Origin: Calditrichota bacterium
GTDB taxonomy: Bacteria; Calditrichota; Calditrichia; RBG-13-44-9; J042
Direction of reading: 5' to 3'
DNA length: 40,622 nucleotides
NCBI GenBank assembly: GCA_003696445.1
Contig: RFHE01000334.1
Span: 1 to 40,622, forward strand
In this document: positions 31,902 through 40,598 of the stretch, piece after piece
How the letters are laid out: the number at the start of each line of letters is the position of its first letter
Position numbering within the stretch: the first letter of the stretch is position 1
Notes under the pieces: model-generated
Told to the model about the DNA's origin: nothing
The model's input: the letters and a program-made list of their open reading frames with translations, nothing else
The model's database searches: none
Translations under genes and position numbers: made by a program

Positions 31902-33599
31902 CTACTCGTTCAACTGCGCTTCGATGGCAAAGCGGGGGCGAATGTCCACCGGCACGTCGCTCAGCTGGTCCAAAGCCCGTTCCAGTTGTGGGCTGATGTA
32001 GCGGTATTTTTCAATAAAGGCTTTGGCCCCCTGGTAATCGCCCAGGGCCTGAATCATTAACAGGTCGTGGGCCAGAGCCCGCACGGCATCCCGAATCTTG
32101 CTGTCGTTGACCCGAAATTTGCCGGTCGCCTCGTTGTACTCAAAGCCACCCTTCTCCAGCAGGTAATTCAGCGCAATCACGTTGGCGCCCCCGTGCGCTT
32201 CGTTGATCCCAAAGCGCACGCTGCGAAAAATGCCGCCCAGGTAACTGGCGTACATCTGGTCCGCCAGGGAATGGGGAAAAACGCCCCGTTGGACCAGATA
32301 GTCCAGATTGTACAGGCCCAGGATATCGGCCTTGGCCTCCTCGATGGTGGAATAGGTTTCCTTCAACTCAGCATTGACGGTGGTTTCGCGGCCGTTTTTC
32401 ACAATTTTGCCCGGGCCCAGTCCGTGGGACATCTCGTGCATCAATACATGATTGAAATAAGCGTCGAAGGAAACCCGTTTTAAGTCCTTCTCTTCCAGCA
32501 CGCGGTTGACGATGGGAATCCAGCATTTCTGATATTTGGCTTCGGCCACGTTTTTGAGCAAAACCTTCTTGCTGCCCTTGGCCTCGCGCACCCGCTCGTC
32601 GTTGGGCAGATTAAAGGCGGTGGTTTGAACGGCGGCCTTGCTGTCCCCGCCTACGTACACTTCCTGAACCACCACAATCGGCGAAGCCGTTCCCCGATTT
32701 AAATTTTTGTGCTCATCCGGAATGGGCAGATGTTTTTCCATGTCCACCAGATAGCGACTCACCGTTTCCAGCTTCTTGCTCTCCGCGGGATCGACCAGCG
32801 TCACGAAGGCCTCGAAGGAGGCTTTGTACCCGAACAGCCCGTCCTCGTACACCTCGTAGGGGCCAATCACCACCTCGATGGTGTGGTCCTTCAAATCCAT
32901 CCAGTCCATGTCGCTCTGGAAGTAATCGTTGCTCAGAAAGGCCTCGGCCCGGCTGTTTAAGAATTTCTTCAGCGAGGGATTCTCGGCCAGTTGCGCCGCT
33001 TCCTTGAGCAGGCGGGCGGCGGGTTCCAGAAACTCCCGATAGGCCTCGGAATAAGGGATGGCCACCAATCGTCCGTTTTTGCGCCGGATCAGCGTCACCG
33101 TACTGGTAAAGGCCTCGCGTTCCTCGTCGGAGAGGGTAGCCAGGAATGTTTCAAATTCTTCCCGGGTCATGTCCGCCGGATAAAAGTTGGCACCGAGCGG
33201 TTTTTTCTCCTCTAGATTGATGAACGGCTCGTCGTGGTTTAAGCGGTCGAAAGGGCCAAAATTCACCGTGAAATATTCCAGCAGTGTGGGATAGTCGGGA
33301 TTTTTTCCCGTTTTCAGCGCCTGCCGGATGGCCACATTTTTGTGGTACACCTGGCGCAGAAATATCTCGTCCATCAGTTTTGCCGCCTGAACCAGTTTTT
33401 TCAATACCAGCCGGTTTGCCGGGCTGAGCAGACTCTCGTCGTAAGCAATCTCCACAGGCGCCAGTTTCCCCAGTTGAGAGCGAACATAGCCGATGTCTGC
33501 ATAATCCTTAATCACGGTTCCCTCCTTTCGTGCGCATCCCAGACAAAGTACAGCCAGCATGAAGAAAAACACCCAGCGGAATTGGTTTCCAGTTGTCAT
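31902..33599 (-). CDS. Lipoprotein related to dipeptidyl-peptidase III (family M49-like zinc peptidase)
   Basis: 565 residues from ATG 33599, which has AAGGAG upstream; the tracked ATG at 33656 adds 19 residues. The leader FFFMLAVLCLGC has a lipobox with acylated Cys22. The body is helical and then shows VLMHEMSHGLGPG (His388, Glu389, His392) and, about 30 residues later, IEEAKADILGLY with Glu420/421 as the likely third zinc ligand. This matches the layout of DPP III-like zinc peptidases, but the motif is HExxH, not the HExxGH of true DPP III; other M49-like proteins have this form. A peptidase acting in the periplasm or at the surface is inferred. Downstream is the long hairpin at 31795. Confidence 0.8.
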   Translation of the reverse strand: MTTGNQFRWVFFFMLAVLCLGCARKEGTVIKDYADIGYVRSQLGKLAPVEIAYDESLLSPANRLVLKKLVQAAKLMDEIFLRQVYHKNVAIRQALKTGKNPDYPTLLEYFTVNFGPFDRLNHDEPFINLEEKKPLGANFYPADMTREEFETFLATLSDEEREAFTSTVTLIRRKNGRLVAIPYSEAYREFLEPAARLLKEAAQLAENPSLKKFLNSRAEAFLSNDYFQSDMDWMDLKDHTIEVVIGPYEVYEDGLFGYKASFEAFVTLVDPAESKKLETVSRYLVDMEKHLPIPDEHKNLNRGTASPIVVVQEVYVGGDSKAAVQTTAFNLPNDERVREAKGSKKVLLKNVAEAKYQKCWIPIVNRVLEEKDLKRVSFDAYFNHVLMHEMSHGLGPGKIVKNGRETTVNAELKETYSTIEEAKADILGLYNLDYLVQRGVFPHSLADQMYASYLGGIFRSVRFGINEAHGGANVIALNYLLEKGGFEYNEATGKFRVNDSKIRDAVRALAHDLLMIQALGDYQGAKAFIEKYRYISPQLERALDQLSDVPVDIRPRFAIEAQLNE

Positions 33600-33928
33600 T
33601 CCATGGCTCCTTTTTCGTAATCGGCCCGTTAAGTTTAAATGGCCCTGCGCCCCCACACAAGGGCGCTTTGCTTTTTGCCGGCACCTGAGGCGCCGAGCGC
33701 AGGAGGATGTGGTAGGGGAACGAGCTGTTTACCTGGTGGCCGGGACACACGAGCGGAGAGCCGTCTGCAGGGAAGTTGCCGGCAGCACGCCCCGCAACTC
33801 GGTAGTTGAGACCCTGGAGTGGTTTGCACCAGCCCGCAAACGGGTCGGATCGAGCACAGGCTCCGTCTGGAATCCGCCTGCCGGGCGGACTCCGTGGATC
33901 AGCGCCCTGGGCCAACGCACAGGGGGGC
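33600..33928. other. GC-rich intergenic region with hairpins between the propeller gene and the M49-like gene
   Basis: About 330 bases without a gene that I would accept; ORFs on both strands read arginine/proline/glycine-rich and have no ribosome-binding site. A compact hairpin TCCGCC-TGCCG-GGCGGA lies at 33873-33889; GTTTGC (33822-33827) can pair with GCAAAC (33836-33841), and CAACT with AGTTG near 33796-33808. No T run follows, so these are not typical terminators. A weak promoter-like TTAAAC lies upstream of the M49-like gene. Confidence 0.45.
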
Positions 33929-35317
33929 CTATTTCAACAAAACGGCCCGCCGCACCTGGCGGCCTTTTGGAGTTTGTAGCACCACAAAGTAGGCTCCGGC
34001 CGGCAAATCCGTTCCCTGGAAGGCAAAACGATGCGTTCCGGCCGGAAGCCGTCCCTCAAAAAGTACCGCTACCCGCTGCCCCAGCACATTGTACACCGCC
34101 AGTTCAACCGGCAGGGCACGGGACAGGGCCACGCTGATCTGCGTGCCGGGATTGAACGGATTGGGGTAAGGCGGGTCCAGGCGAAAGTGGCGCACCACCG
34201 GCTGCGATTCCGGCGGCTCAAGTCCGGTAAACACAACGCTGTCCTCGTTAAAGAACGCCACGCCCATCGGACGGGGATAGCCGGTGGAGTCGTCCAGCGT
34301 TAACAGGCCAACAATTTTATTGTTCTGTTGATCCACGGTCAGAAATCCATATTCCCAGATCGGACGCGGCACGTAGGGGGAAAGATCCACCTGTTCCCAC
34401 AGCGTATCCACGGTAAAATGAATGAGGGCCGAACGAGTCGCTACCCAGGGCTGTCCGAAGGCGTCAATAGCAATGCCTTTGTATGCAGGGCGATAGGTAA
34501 ACCCCTGGGTGAGGCTCTGGATCTGCGTCCAGGCCGTGTTGTTATAGCGTACGATGGCGCTCACTGCGGCGGCGCTGTCCCCTCCCAACCAGCGGTTGCC
34601 GGCCGGATCGATGGCCATGGCCACCACACGGGTGTCGAAGCCGGGAGCAAGCAGGCCCTGCCCGTGGTTCTGCCAGGAAACCCCGTCAAAGCTCTGCAGG
34701 CCCCAGTAATCCATCCCGATCCACTTCACCCCAAGTGAATCCACAACGATAAAATTGATGGCATCATGGCCCAGCGGGGAATTCCCCTCGTGCCACCATT
34801 GCCAGCTGGAGCCATCAAAACGCAGCAGCCCCCGGCTGAATGTGCCTACCCACAGGACGCTGTCCCCCTCCAGCGTGAGGGTGTAAATCGCATCCTCCGG
34901 AAGGGGAGAGTTGGAGGTATTGTACACCGTCCAGTTCTGGCCGTCGAAGTGGGCGATGCCGGCATTCAAGGTGGCTACCCAGACTCCACCCTGACCATCG
35001 GAAATCACGTGGCTCACATCGTTTCCAGGCAGGCCGGAGTTGGTGGTCTGGAACACCTGCCAGTTCTGCCCGTCAAACCGCACTAGGCCGCCTTCCACCA
35101 GAATTCCGGTGAAGGGATCAAAATCGTTTCCACAGGCAAACCAGAACACACCCTGATCGTCCTGAATGGCGTACTGGACTCGGTTGCTGGGCAGCGGAGA
35201 GCGGGTTGTGTCGTAAAACACGACCGCATTGCCGGCCTGGAGAGGGGACACCGAAACCGCGACGGTCAGGAGCAGGCCAGTCGCAGCAACGGAGAACATG
35301 CGGAAAGTCAGGGCCAT
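33929..35317 (-). CDS. Secreted beta-propeller protein with C-terminal type IX secretion sorting domain
   Basis: 462 residues from ATG 35317 with GGGGAGG upstream. A signal peptide (MALTFRMFSVAATGLLLTVAVSVSPLQA) is followed by about seven propeller repeats such as GGLVRFDGQNWQVFQ.. and GGVWVATLNAGIAHFDGQ, the kind known as two-component regulator propellers but here without a kinase. The last 80 residues contain YPNPFNPGT, LAVYNVLGQRVAVL, LPAGAYFVV and a lysine/arginine-rich end (KGRQVRRAVLLK), the T9SS type A sorting signal. The product should cross the outer membrane by T9SS and be released or anchored at the surface; the secretion machinery is not in this window. Its start is 36 bases after the stop of the small ORF at 35354. 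Confidence 0.88.
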   Translation of the reverse strand: MALTFRMFSVAATGLLLTVAVSVSPLQAGNAVVFYDTTRSPLPSNRVQYAIQDDQGVFWFACGNDFDPFTGILVEGGLVRFDGQNWQVFQTTNSGLPGNDVSHVISDGQGGVWVATLNAGIAHFDGQNWTVYNTSNSPLPEDAIYTLTLEGDSVLWVGTFSRGLLRFDGSSWQWWHEGNSPLGHDAINFIVVDSLGVKWIGMDYWGLQSFDGVSWQNHGQGLLAPGFDTRVVAMAIDPAGNRWLGGDSAAAVSAIVRYNNTAWTQIQSLTQGFTYRPAYKGIAIDAFGQPWVATRSALIHFTVDTLWEQVDLSPYVPRPIWEYGFLTVDQQNNKIVGLLTLDDSTGYPRPMGVAFFNEDSVVFTGLEPPESQPVVRHFRLDPPYPNPFNPGTQISVALSRALPVELAVYNVLGQRVAVLFEGRLPAGTHRFAFQGTDLPAGAYFVVLQTPKGRQVRRAVLLK

Positions 35318-35353
35318 GGCAAACCTCCCCTGGGATACAATCTCACCACCACA

Positions 35354-35797
35354 TTACGGACAGTGAACTACCGGCGGGTCCGGACATCCGGGCAGGGCGG
35401 TGTAGGCCGGATCATTTCCGGAAAAGCATCCTTCAACACGGGTCTCATGGTCGGCAATGCGTAGGGCCCCACCGGGTTCTCCTGAGTCAATGATTAACGT
35501 GCTGTAAATTTTAAATCGTTTTCCCCACAGGGTGGAAGCATCTGCAAAGTGATCAACCAGCCGGACACCCGAAAACGTCACCGGATCTGATGTCGGTTCC
35601 GCAAGCATTTTGGTTTCCGATTTTTGCCTCCACTGGCCGTCCCGAGCATTCCAGGTATCCAGAATATACGTAATCCCGCGGAGATGAACCACCTGCAGGG
35701 TAAGGTCACCGTTCTGGCCCCAGGTGGCGCGGACATCGATGTCGTTCTTGGCACCGCAATTCCAGGTCCAGTCATTCTGGCTGGTGTAAGGCGACAT
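35354..35797 (-). CDS. Unrecognised 147-residue protein with four cysteines
   Basis: The tracked ORF starts with TTG at 35839, two codons after an in-frame stop. The ATG at 35797 has GGAGGGG five bases upstream and is preferred. There is no signal peptide or membrane segment. The sequence looks beta-rich, with VRATWGQNGDLTLQVV and GKRFKIYSTLIID, and has four cysteines, three of them in the last 40 residues (EGCFSG, PGCPD, VHCP at the very end), as in disulfide-linked domains. It could be a small extracellular domain that has lost its leader, or a cytoplasmic protein of unknown family. It is directly upstream of the propeller gene on the same strand. Confidence 0.5.
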   Translation of the reverse strand: MSPYTSQNDWTWNCGAKNDIDVRATWGQNGDLTLQVVHLRGITYILDTWNARDGQWRQKSETKMLAEPTSDPVTFSGVRLVDHFADASTLWGKRFKIYSTLIIDSGEPGGALRIADHETRVEGCFSGNDPAYTALPGCPDPPVVHCP

Positions 35798-36009
35798 GAC
35801 GACCCCTCCAGTCTGGTAGCACAAATTCGTTGCTTGCAATAATCATTTTTAATGTAAAAAAAAAAAAGCCGGAGGTCAAGATTTCTGGCCGGCGCTGGAT
35901 CTGAGGACCGGGAGAGAACACGCTGCGCCAGATGCCTTTGAGCGGGAGCAGTGCCTTTTTGGGAAAATCTGCATCTAAGAAACAGAACAAAACAAGGAGG
36001 CACCCTCAC
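35798..36009. other. Divergent intergenic region with a 12-base A/T homopolymer
   Basis: About 210 bases between the unrecognised ORF (minus) and the thioredoxin-like gene (plus). It holds a run of 12 A (35856-35867; T on minus). On the minus strand, GCCGG..CCGGC arms precede the T run, so that strand has a terminator-like shape. No gene is seen. Confidence 0.5.
35856..35895 (-). terminator. Terminator-like hairpin plus T12 on the minus strand
   Basis: Reading the minus strand, GCCGG and CCGGC arms enclose a 16-base loop and run directly into 12 T. It lies upstream of the ATG at 35797, so it may end an antisense transcript or act as a leader attenuator. The stem is only five bases. Confidence 0.35.
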
Positions 36010-36573
36010 ATGCCCCTATTTTGGTACAGCGACACCGAGCAAGCCCGGGAGGCAGCCCTTTCCAGTCGGCGCCCCATTCTGCTTCAATTCGAGCGGGAAC
36101 ACTGCGCCGGCTGCCGTAAACTGGAGGAAACCACCTATCTGAACCAGTCGGTTCAGGAGGAGTTAAGCAACTGGTTTATTCCCCTGCGGCTCAACATTCT
36201 CCAGCAACGCGCCCTTCGCTCTCAGCTTGCCGCCGTGTGGACGCCTTCGTTTTACGTGCTGGACTATCATCTCAAATCTTATTTCTCCCTGTCCGGATAT
36301 TTGCCGGTTGAGGATTTTCGCCTTTTCCTGCGCCTGGCGCTGGCCCACTACCTGATTCCCCGCGGGCGTTACGCTCAGGCCATCGAAACCCTGAACGAGG
36401 GGATCTCCCTTTTTCCGGAGAATCCGCGGACCCCGACGTTGCTTTACTGGCGCGGGATCGCTGAATACTTGAGTGGCTGGAATAAAGCCCGGTTTTACCA
36501 GACCCTGACCGAGCTCCGGGAAAAATATCCGAACAGCGCCGAGGCGCGCATGTGGCCGTGGGAGGAAGAATAA
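36010..36573 (+). CDS. Thioredoxin-fold protein with C-terminal helical repeats
   Basis: 187 residues from ATG 36010, following AGGAGG at nine bases; the tracked start at 35932 lies in the upstream region. The thioredoxin-like pattern is PILLQFEREHCAGCRKLEETTY with CAGC (Cys32, Cys35) in place of the classic CGPC, followed by WTPSFYVLDY, where the conserved cis-proline would lie. This is like the Thioredoxin_7/DUF255 group. Residues 115-187 are TPR-like (YAQAIETLNEGISLFPENP). There is no signal peptide, so a cytoplasmic disulfide or thiol exchange role with a bound partner is the best guess. The gene is convergent with the acyl-CoA dehydrogenase. Confidence 0.78.
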   Translation: MPLFWYSDTEQAREAALSSRRPILLQFEREHCAGCRKLEETTYLNQSVQEELSNWFIPLRLNILQQRALRSQLAAVWTPSFYVLDYHLKSYFSLSGYLPVEDFRLFLRLALAHYLIPRGRYAQAIETLNEGISLFPENPRTPTLLYWRGIAEYLSGWNKARFYQTLTELREKYPNSAEARMWPWEEE

Positions 36574-36579
36574 CCAGAC

Positions 36580-36607
36580 GGCGGGGCGAATCGACCCCGG
36601 CCCCGCC
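36580..36607. terminator. Possible bidirectional hairpin between convergent genes
   Basis: GGCGGGG (36580-36586) and CCCCGCC (36601-36607) form a seven-base GC stem with a loop of 14 bases; no T run on either side, so the efficiency is doubtful. Confidence 0.35.
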
Positions 36608-36636
36608 AATGGCGTCCCTAAAACAGCGCCCGACGA

Positions 36637-37806
36637 CTACATTGGAATGGTGCCTGTTTCCCGCAGGTGTTTAATCAGGTGATGGCCGATGAGCATGCGC
36701 AAAATTTCGGTGGTTCCCTCACCGATGGTGCCGATTTTCACGTCCCGATAGTATTTTTCCACCGGATATTCCTTAATGAAACCGTAGCCCCCGAAAATTT
36801 GCACGGCCTGTTCGGTAATCCGCACGGCCATCTCGCTGCACAGCATCTTGGCCATGGCCGCTTTCAGGGTCACATCCCTGCCCTGGTCTTTTAGCCAGGC
36901 CGCCTGCAGCACCATCAATCGGCCGGCTTCAATCTGCACGGCCATGTCCACCAGTTTATTGCGAACCAGCTGAAACTCGTTGATTTTTTTGCCGAAGGCT
37001 TCCCGTTCTTCGCTGTAGCGGATGGCATGTTCGTAGGCGCCGCGGGCCATCCCCAGGCAGAGGGCCGCAATGCTGATTCGGCCTCCAGCCAGAATTTCCA
37101 TGGCATTAAAATAGCCCTGGCCTTCTTTGCCCAGTAAATTTTCCGCCGGAAGGGCACAATCTTCAAAAAACAATTCGGCGGTGTCCGAAGCCCGGCACCC
37201 CAGCTTGTTCATCGGCTGGCCGACGGTGAAACCAGGCGTGCCTTTCTCCACCACAAAGGCACTGATGCCGGCCTTGCCGGCCTCTGGATTGGTTCGGGCC
37301 ATCACCACCGTGTAATCGGCATAATTCGGATTGGTGATGAAGGTTTTCTGCCCGTTCAGGATCCAGCGATCGCCCTCTCGGCGGGCGGTGGTGCGCAGGG
37401 AGGCGGCGTCGGAACCACAGCAGGGTTCGGTCAGCGCCCAGGCAGCCAGCGTTTCTCCCCTGGCCAACCGAGGAATGTATTTGCGCCGTTGATCCTCGTT
37501 TCCAAACGTGTAAATGTGATTGGTGCCCAGCGAATTGTGAGCGGCCACGGTGAGGCCGATGGAAGGGTCCACCGCCGAGAGCTCTTCGATGATCAGCGCG
37601 TATTCCACCATGCCCATGCCGGCACCGCCGTATTCTTCGGGAATGAACACCCCCAGCAAACCGAGCTCGCCCATTTTGGGCACCAGATGCGCCGGAAATT
37701 CCTTTTTCTCATCGAATTCCATGACGTTAGGGGCGATTTCCTCCCGGGCAAATTCGCGAACCATATCCCGGATGGCCAGTTGTTCTTCACTGAGCTGAAA
37801 ATCCAT
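36637..37806 (-). CDS. Acyl-CoA dehydrogenase
   Basis: 389 residues, the normal family length, from ATG 37806 with AGAGGAGA upstream. Three-domain signature: FAREEIAPN.. and PEEYGGAG in the helical N-terminal part, AWALTEPCCGSDAASL in the middle beta domain, and IFGGYGFIKEYPVEKYYRDVK with GTIGEGTTEI in the C-terminal part, where the glutamate in GEGT is the catalytic base in short-chain enzymes. It oxidises an acyl-CoA at C2-C3 with FAD and passes electrons to electron-transfer flavoprotein; chain length is not set by what I see, though the sequence is close to butyryl-CoA dehydrogenase types. Cytoplasmic. No electron-transfer flavoprotein genes are in view. Confidence 0.95.
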   Translation of the reverse strand: MDFQLSEEQLAIRDMVREFAREEIAPNVMEFDEKKEFPAHLVPKMGELGLLGVFIPEEYGGAGMGMVEYALIIEELSAVDPSIGLTVAAHNSLGTNHIYTFGNEDQRRKYIPRLARGETLAAWALTEPCCGSDAASLRTTARREGDRWILNGQKTFITNPNYADYTVVMARTNPEAGKAGISAFVVEKGTPGFTVGQPMNKLGCRASDTAELFFEDCALPAENLLGKEGQGYFNAMEILAGGRISIAALCLGMARGAYEHAIRYSEEREAFGKKINEFQLVRNKLVDMAVQIEAGRLMVLQAAWLKDQGRDVTLKAAMAKMLCSEMAVRITEQAVQIFGGYGFIKEYPVEKYYRDVKIGTIGEGTTEILRMLIGHHLIKHLRETGTIPM

Positions 37807-37988
37807 TTTCTTCTCCTCTTGATCTTATTTTTTAAGAGTATTGGTCAAATTTTCTTCCGGGGCACAGGCAGGTTCCGGAAAACATTCCCTGCTCAGAGTT
37901 TCCAGTTTGAAAAATCCCTGCCCAGTGAATATATTAACCGCTTGTAATTCAGCAGCAAGGAAAAATTGCAGCTACATTGAGGAGCAAT
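37807..37988. other. Divergent intergenic region
   Basis: About 180 AT-rich bases between the acyl-CoA dehydrogenase and the YfhO-like gene. Promoters in both directions must lie here, but I find no clear -35/-10 pair. Confidence 0.4.
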
Positions 37989-40559
37989 ATGGCAAAGATC
38001 GCCAGAAAAAGCAAGAGAAGAGCCGCTCCGCCGCCGCCTTCAAGTAAATCCAGCCCCCCATTGCTCCAGCGCATCGATTCGCCGAGGGGAATCGCTATTT
38101 TTTTTGTCTGCCTGTTCATTTTGCTGGTCATTCTCTACAAGCCACTGGTTCTTAACGGCTACGAGGTGGGTGGAGGCGACGCCATTTCCAATCTGGGAAA
38201 AACGCACCAAATTAAGCTCTACCACCAGAAAACCGGTCACCGTGCACTGTGGAACCCCTACATGTTCGGAGGCATGCCCATTTACGGGCGCTACGGCCCC
38301 ATCGTCTGGAATGTGGACACGCTGGTGCGCAGCCTGGATGTAGTGGGCGACTGGCGGGTTTGGTACCTGCTGACGGCGGCCCTGGGCCTGTTTTTTCTGA
38401 TTAAATATCTGGGCCTGGGAACGCTGCCGGGCATGTTTTCCGCATTGGCCTACGTGCTTTTGCCCCATTACCATGCTTTAATTGCAGTGGGCCACAACGA
38501 CAAAATTAAGGCTCTGGGCTGGCTGCCCTGGGTCATCCTGGGATTTCTCTACTTCGTGCAGCGGCGAACTTTGCTCTCCATGCTGCTCTTCGCCCTGGCT
38601 TTTGCCCTGCAAATGAGAACCCAACATTACCAAATCGTTTTCTACACCATGATGTTGATGGCTTTCCTGGGCTTCTGGCCCTACATCAAGCTGGTGCTGG
38701 AAAAACAGTGGTCCCATTTTCTTAAGTTCAACGGGCTCCTGGCCGGTGCGGTGGTGCTCGTTCTGCTGGCCGTAGCCCAACCCTTGCTGCCCATCAAGGA
38801 GTACCTGCCCTATTCCACCCGCGGGGGCAAGGCAATCTCCCTAAAGCCGGAGACCGAACAACGCAACAAAAAAGGGGTAGGCTTTGAATATGCCACCCAA
38901 TGGTCTTACTCCGTTTCGGAATTCTGGAACCTGATTGTGCCCAAATTTCACGGCGGCACCAGCAGCGAGGTGTACACCGGTAACGCGGTGCCGCAGTTCC
39001 GAGGGCGGCAAATCCCTGCCTACTGGGGCTCCATGCCGTTTACCCAGTCCTACGAATATTTGGGCATCGTGGTAGCCTTCCTAGCTGTTGTTGGTGTGCT
39101 GTTGCACCGCAGGCAGTGGCTGGTTCGCAGCCTGGGTCTGTTCGTCCTTCTGGCCTGCCTGCTGGCACTGGGCAAGCATTTTGCTCCGCTTTACAAGCTG
39201 TTTTTTTACTACCTGCCCTATTTCGACAAATTCCGCGTTCCGATGATGATTTTAACCACGGTGATGTTTGTGGCCACGGTGCTGGCCGCCTACGGTCTGG
39301 AGGCCTTATTCAAGCGGGCCGGCGATCCAGCCACCCAGCGCACCCTGTACTGGGTAGGTGGGTTCTTCCTGGTGCTGCTGCTCATTCCGCTGCTGCTGGG
39401 GGGGAATTTGGCCCTGAGCCAGCCCGGAGAAGTGCAGCGCTTCGCCCAGCAGTACGGCCAGCAGCAGGCCCAGCAAATTGTGGAGCTCCTGCGGCGTGCC
39501 CGGTTGGATATTCTTCGTGCATCGGTTCTGCGAACGCTGCTGTTCTTCTTGCTGGCGGCTGGAACCATTTTCGCTCTGCTACGCCACAAGCTGAAGGCCG
39601 TCCACGCCGGGCTCATCCTGATCGTCCTGACCGGGGTGGATCTCATGTGGCTCACCGGCGAGTACCTGAAAGGCAAGTTTGTCGATCCTAGGCGCATCGA
39701 AGCGCAAGCTTACGCCAAAACTCGGGTGGACCCCATCATCGAAAAGGATCCGGAACTGTTTCGGGTCAGTCCGCCAATCCGCCAGATCAGTAACGACACC
39801 CGCTGGAGTTACTACTATCAGTCCATCGGGGGATACTCGGCCATCAAGCTACAGGTGGTTCAGGACGTCTTCGACAATTGCCTGCTGGCCACGCCCGATC
39901 CCTCGCTGCCCTTTAATCTGAACATCTTTCGGATGGCCAACGTGAAGTACCTGGCCGAGAATCAGGAGTGGCACCACCCGGCGCTGATGACGGTGGGTGT
40001 GGACAAGTCCCGCCAGTTGTTCCTGCACGCTAATTTAAAGGTGTTGCCCCGGGCCTACTTCGTCCGCCAATATCAGGTTATGGAGAGCCCTGCCGAGGTG
40101 CTGCGGCAAATGAATTCGCCGGAGTGGGATCCGGCTCAGACGGCACTGTTGGTACAAGAGCCCCAAACCACGCTGGAAGCCCCCGATTCGGCCCAGGCCG
40201 AGGTGGTCCACTTTGAACCGGACCAAATTGTGCTGAAAACCTTTACCGACAAACCGGCCCTGCTGGTACTTTCCGAGGTGTACTATCCGGTGGGATGGAA
40301 AGCCCACCTGGAGGACGGCACCCCAGTGCCCATTTACCAGACCAATCACCTGCTGCGATCCATGCCGGTGCCCGCCGGGGACCATCAGATTACCCTCACC
40401 TTCCACCCTCCGGCTTATTTTACCGGGATTCGGCTCTCGCTCGTCGGCCACGCCCTGCTCTACCTGGGCATTCTCATTTCGATGATTCGCGAAAAACCGG
40501 GCTGGTGGAACCAACTTATGGCGCGGATGAAAAGGGTGCGGGCGGCTGCAAAAACCTGA
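37989..40559 (+). CDS. YfhO-family polytopic membrane protein
   Basis: 856 residues from ATG 37989 with GAGGAG upstream; the tracked TTG at 37977 is rejected. A basic N-terminus leads to a first membrane segment (IAIFFVCLFILLVILY), then a large loop with GGDAISNLGKT and HRALWNPYMFGGMPIYG, the YfhO/GT-C-like motif region. About ten to twelve membrane segments follow up to residue 560, then an extracytoplasmic C-terminal domain of roughly 250 residues and a last membrane segment. YfhO-like proteins resemble GT-C glycosyltransferases that use lipid-linked sugars at the membrane, but the reaction in this family is largely uncharacterised, so no enzyme name is given. Nothing in the window points to the acceptor. 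Confidence 0.8.
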   Translation: MAKIARKSKRRAAPPPPSSKSSPPLLQRIDSPRGIAIFFVCLFILLVILYKPLVLNGYEVGGGDAISNLGKTHQIKLYHQKTGHRALWNPYMFGGMPIYGRYGPIVWNVDTLVRSLDVVGDWRVWYLLTAALGLFFLIKYLGLGTLPGMFSALAYVLLPHYHALIAVGHNDKIKALGWLPWVILGFLYFVQRRTLLSMLLFALAFALQMRTQHYQIVFYTMMLMAFLGFWPYIKLVLEKQWSHFLKFNGLLAGAVVLVLLAVAQPLLPIKEYLPYSTRGGKAISLKPETEQRNKKGVGFEYATQWSYSVSEFWNLIVPKFHGGTSSEVYTGNAVPQFRGRQIPAYWGSMPFTQSYEYLGIVVAFLAVVGVLLHRRQWLVRSLGLFVLLACLLALGKHFAPLYKLFFYYLPYFDKFRVPMMILTTVMFVATVLAAYGLEALFKRAGDPATQRTLYWVGGFFLVLLLIPLLLGGNLALSQPGEVQRFAQQYGQQQAQQIVELLRRARLDILRASVLRTLLFFLLAAGTIFALLRHKLKAVHAGLILIVLTGVDLMWLTGEYLKGKFVDPRRIEAQAYAKTRVDPIIEKDPELFRVSPPIRQISNDTRWSYYYQSIGGYSAIKLQVVQDVFDNCLLATPDPSLPFNLNIFRMANVKYLAENQEWHHPALMTVGVDKSRQLFLHANLKVLPRAYFVRQYQVMESPAEVLRQMNSPEWDPAQTALLVQEPQTTLEAPDSAQAEVVHFEPDQIVLKTFTDKPALLVLSEVYYPVGWKAHLEDGTPVPIYQTNHLLRSMPVPAGDHQITLTFHPPAYFTGIRLSLVGHALLYLGILISMIREKPGWWNQLMARMKRVRAAAKT

Positions 40560-40598
40560 CCGGCCCTGATAGGCATTGCACAGAGGCAAAAAACAGGG

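Noticed and set aside
33559-34137. 192-residue plus-strand ORF over the GC-rich intergenic block
   Set aside because: Proline/arginine-rich, overlaps the propeller gene's end, no ribosome-binding site; the block is better seen as non-coding.
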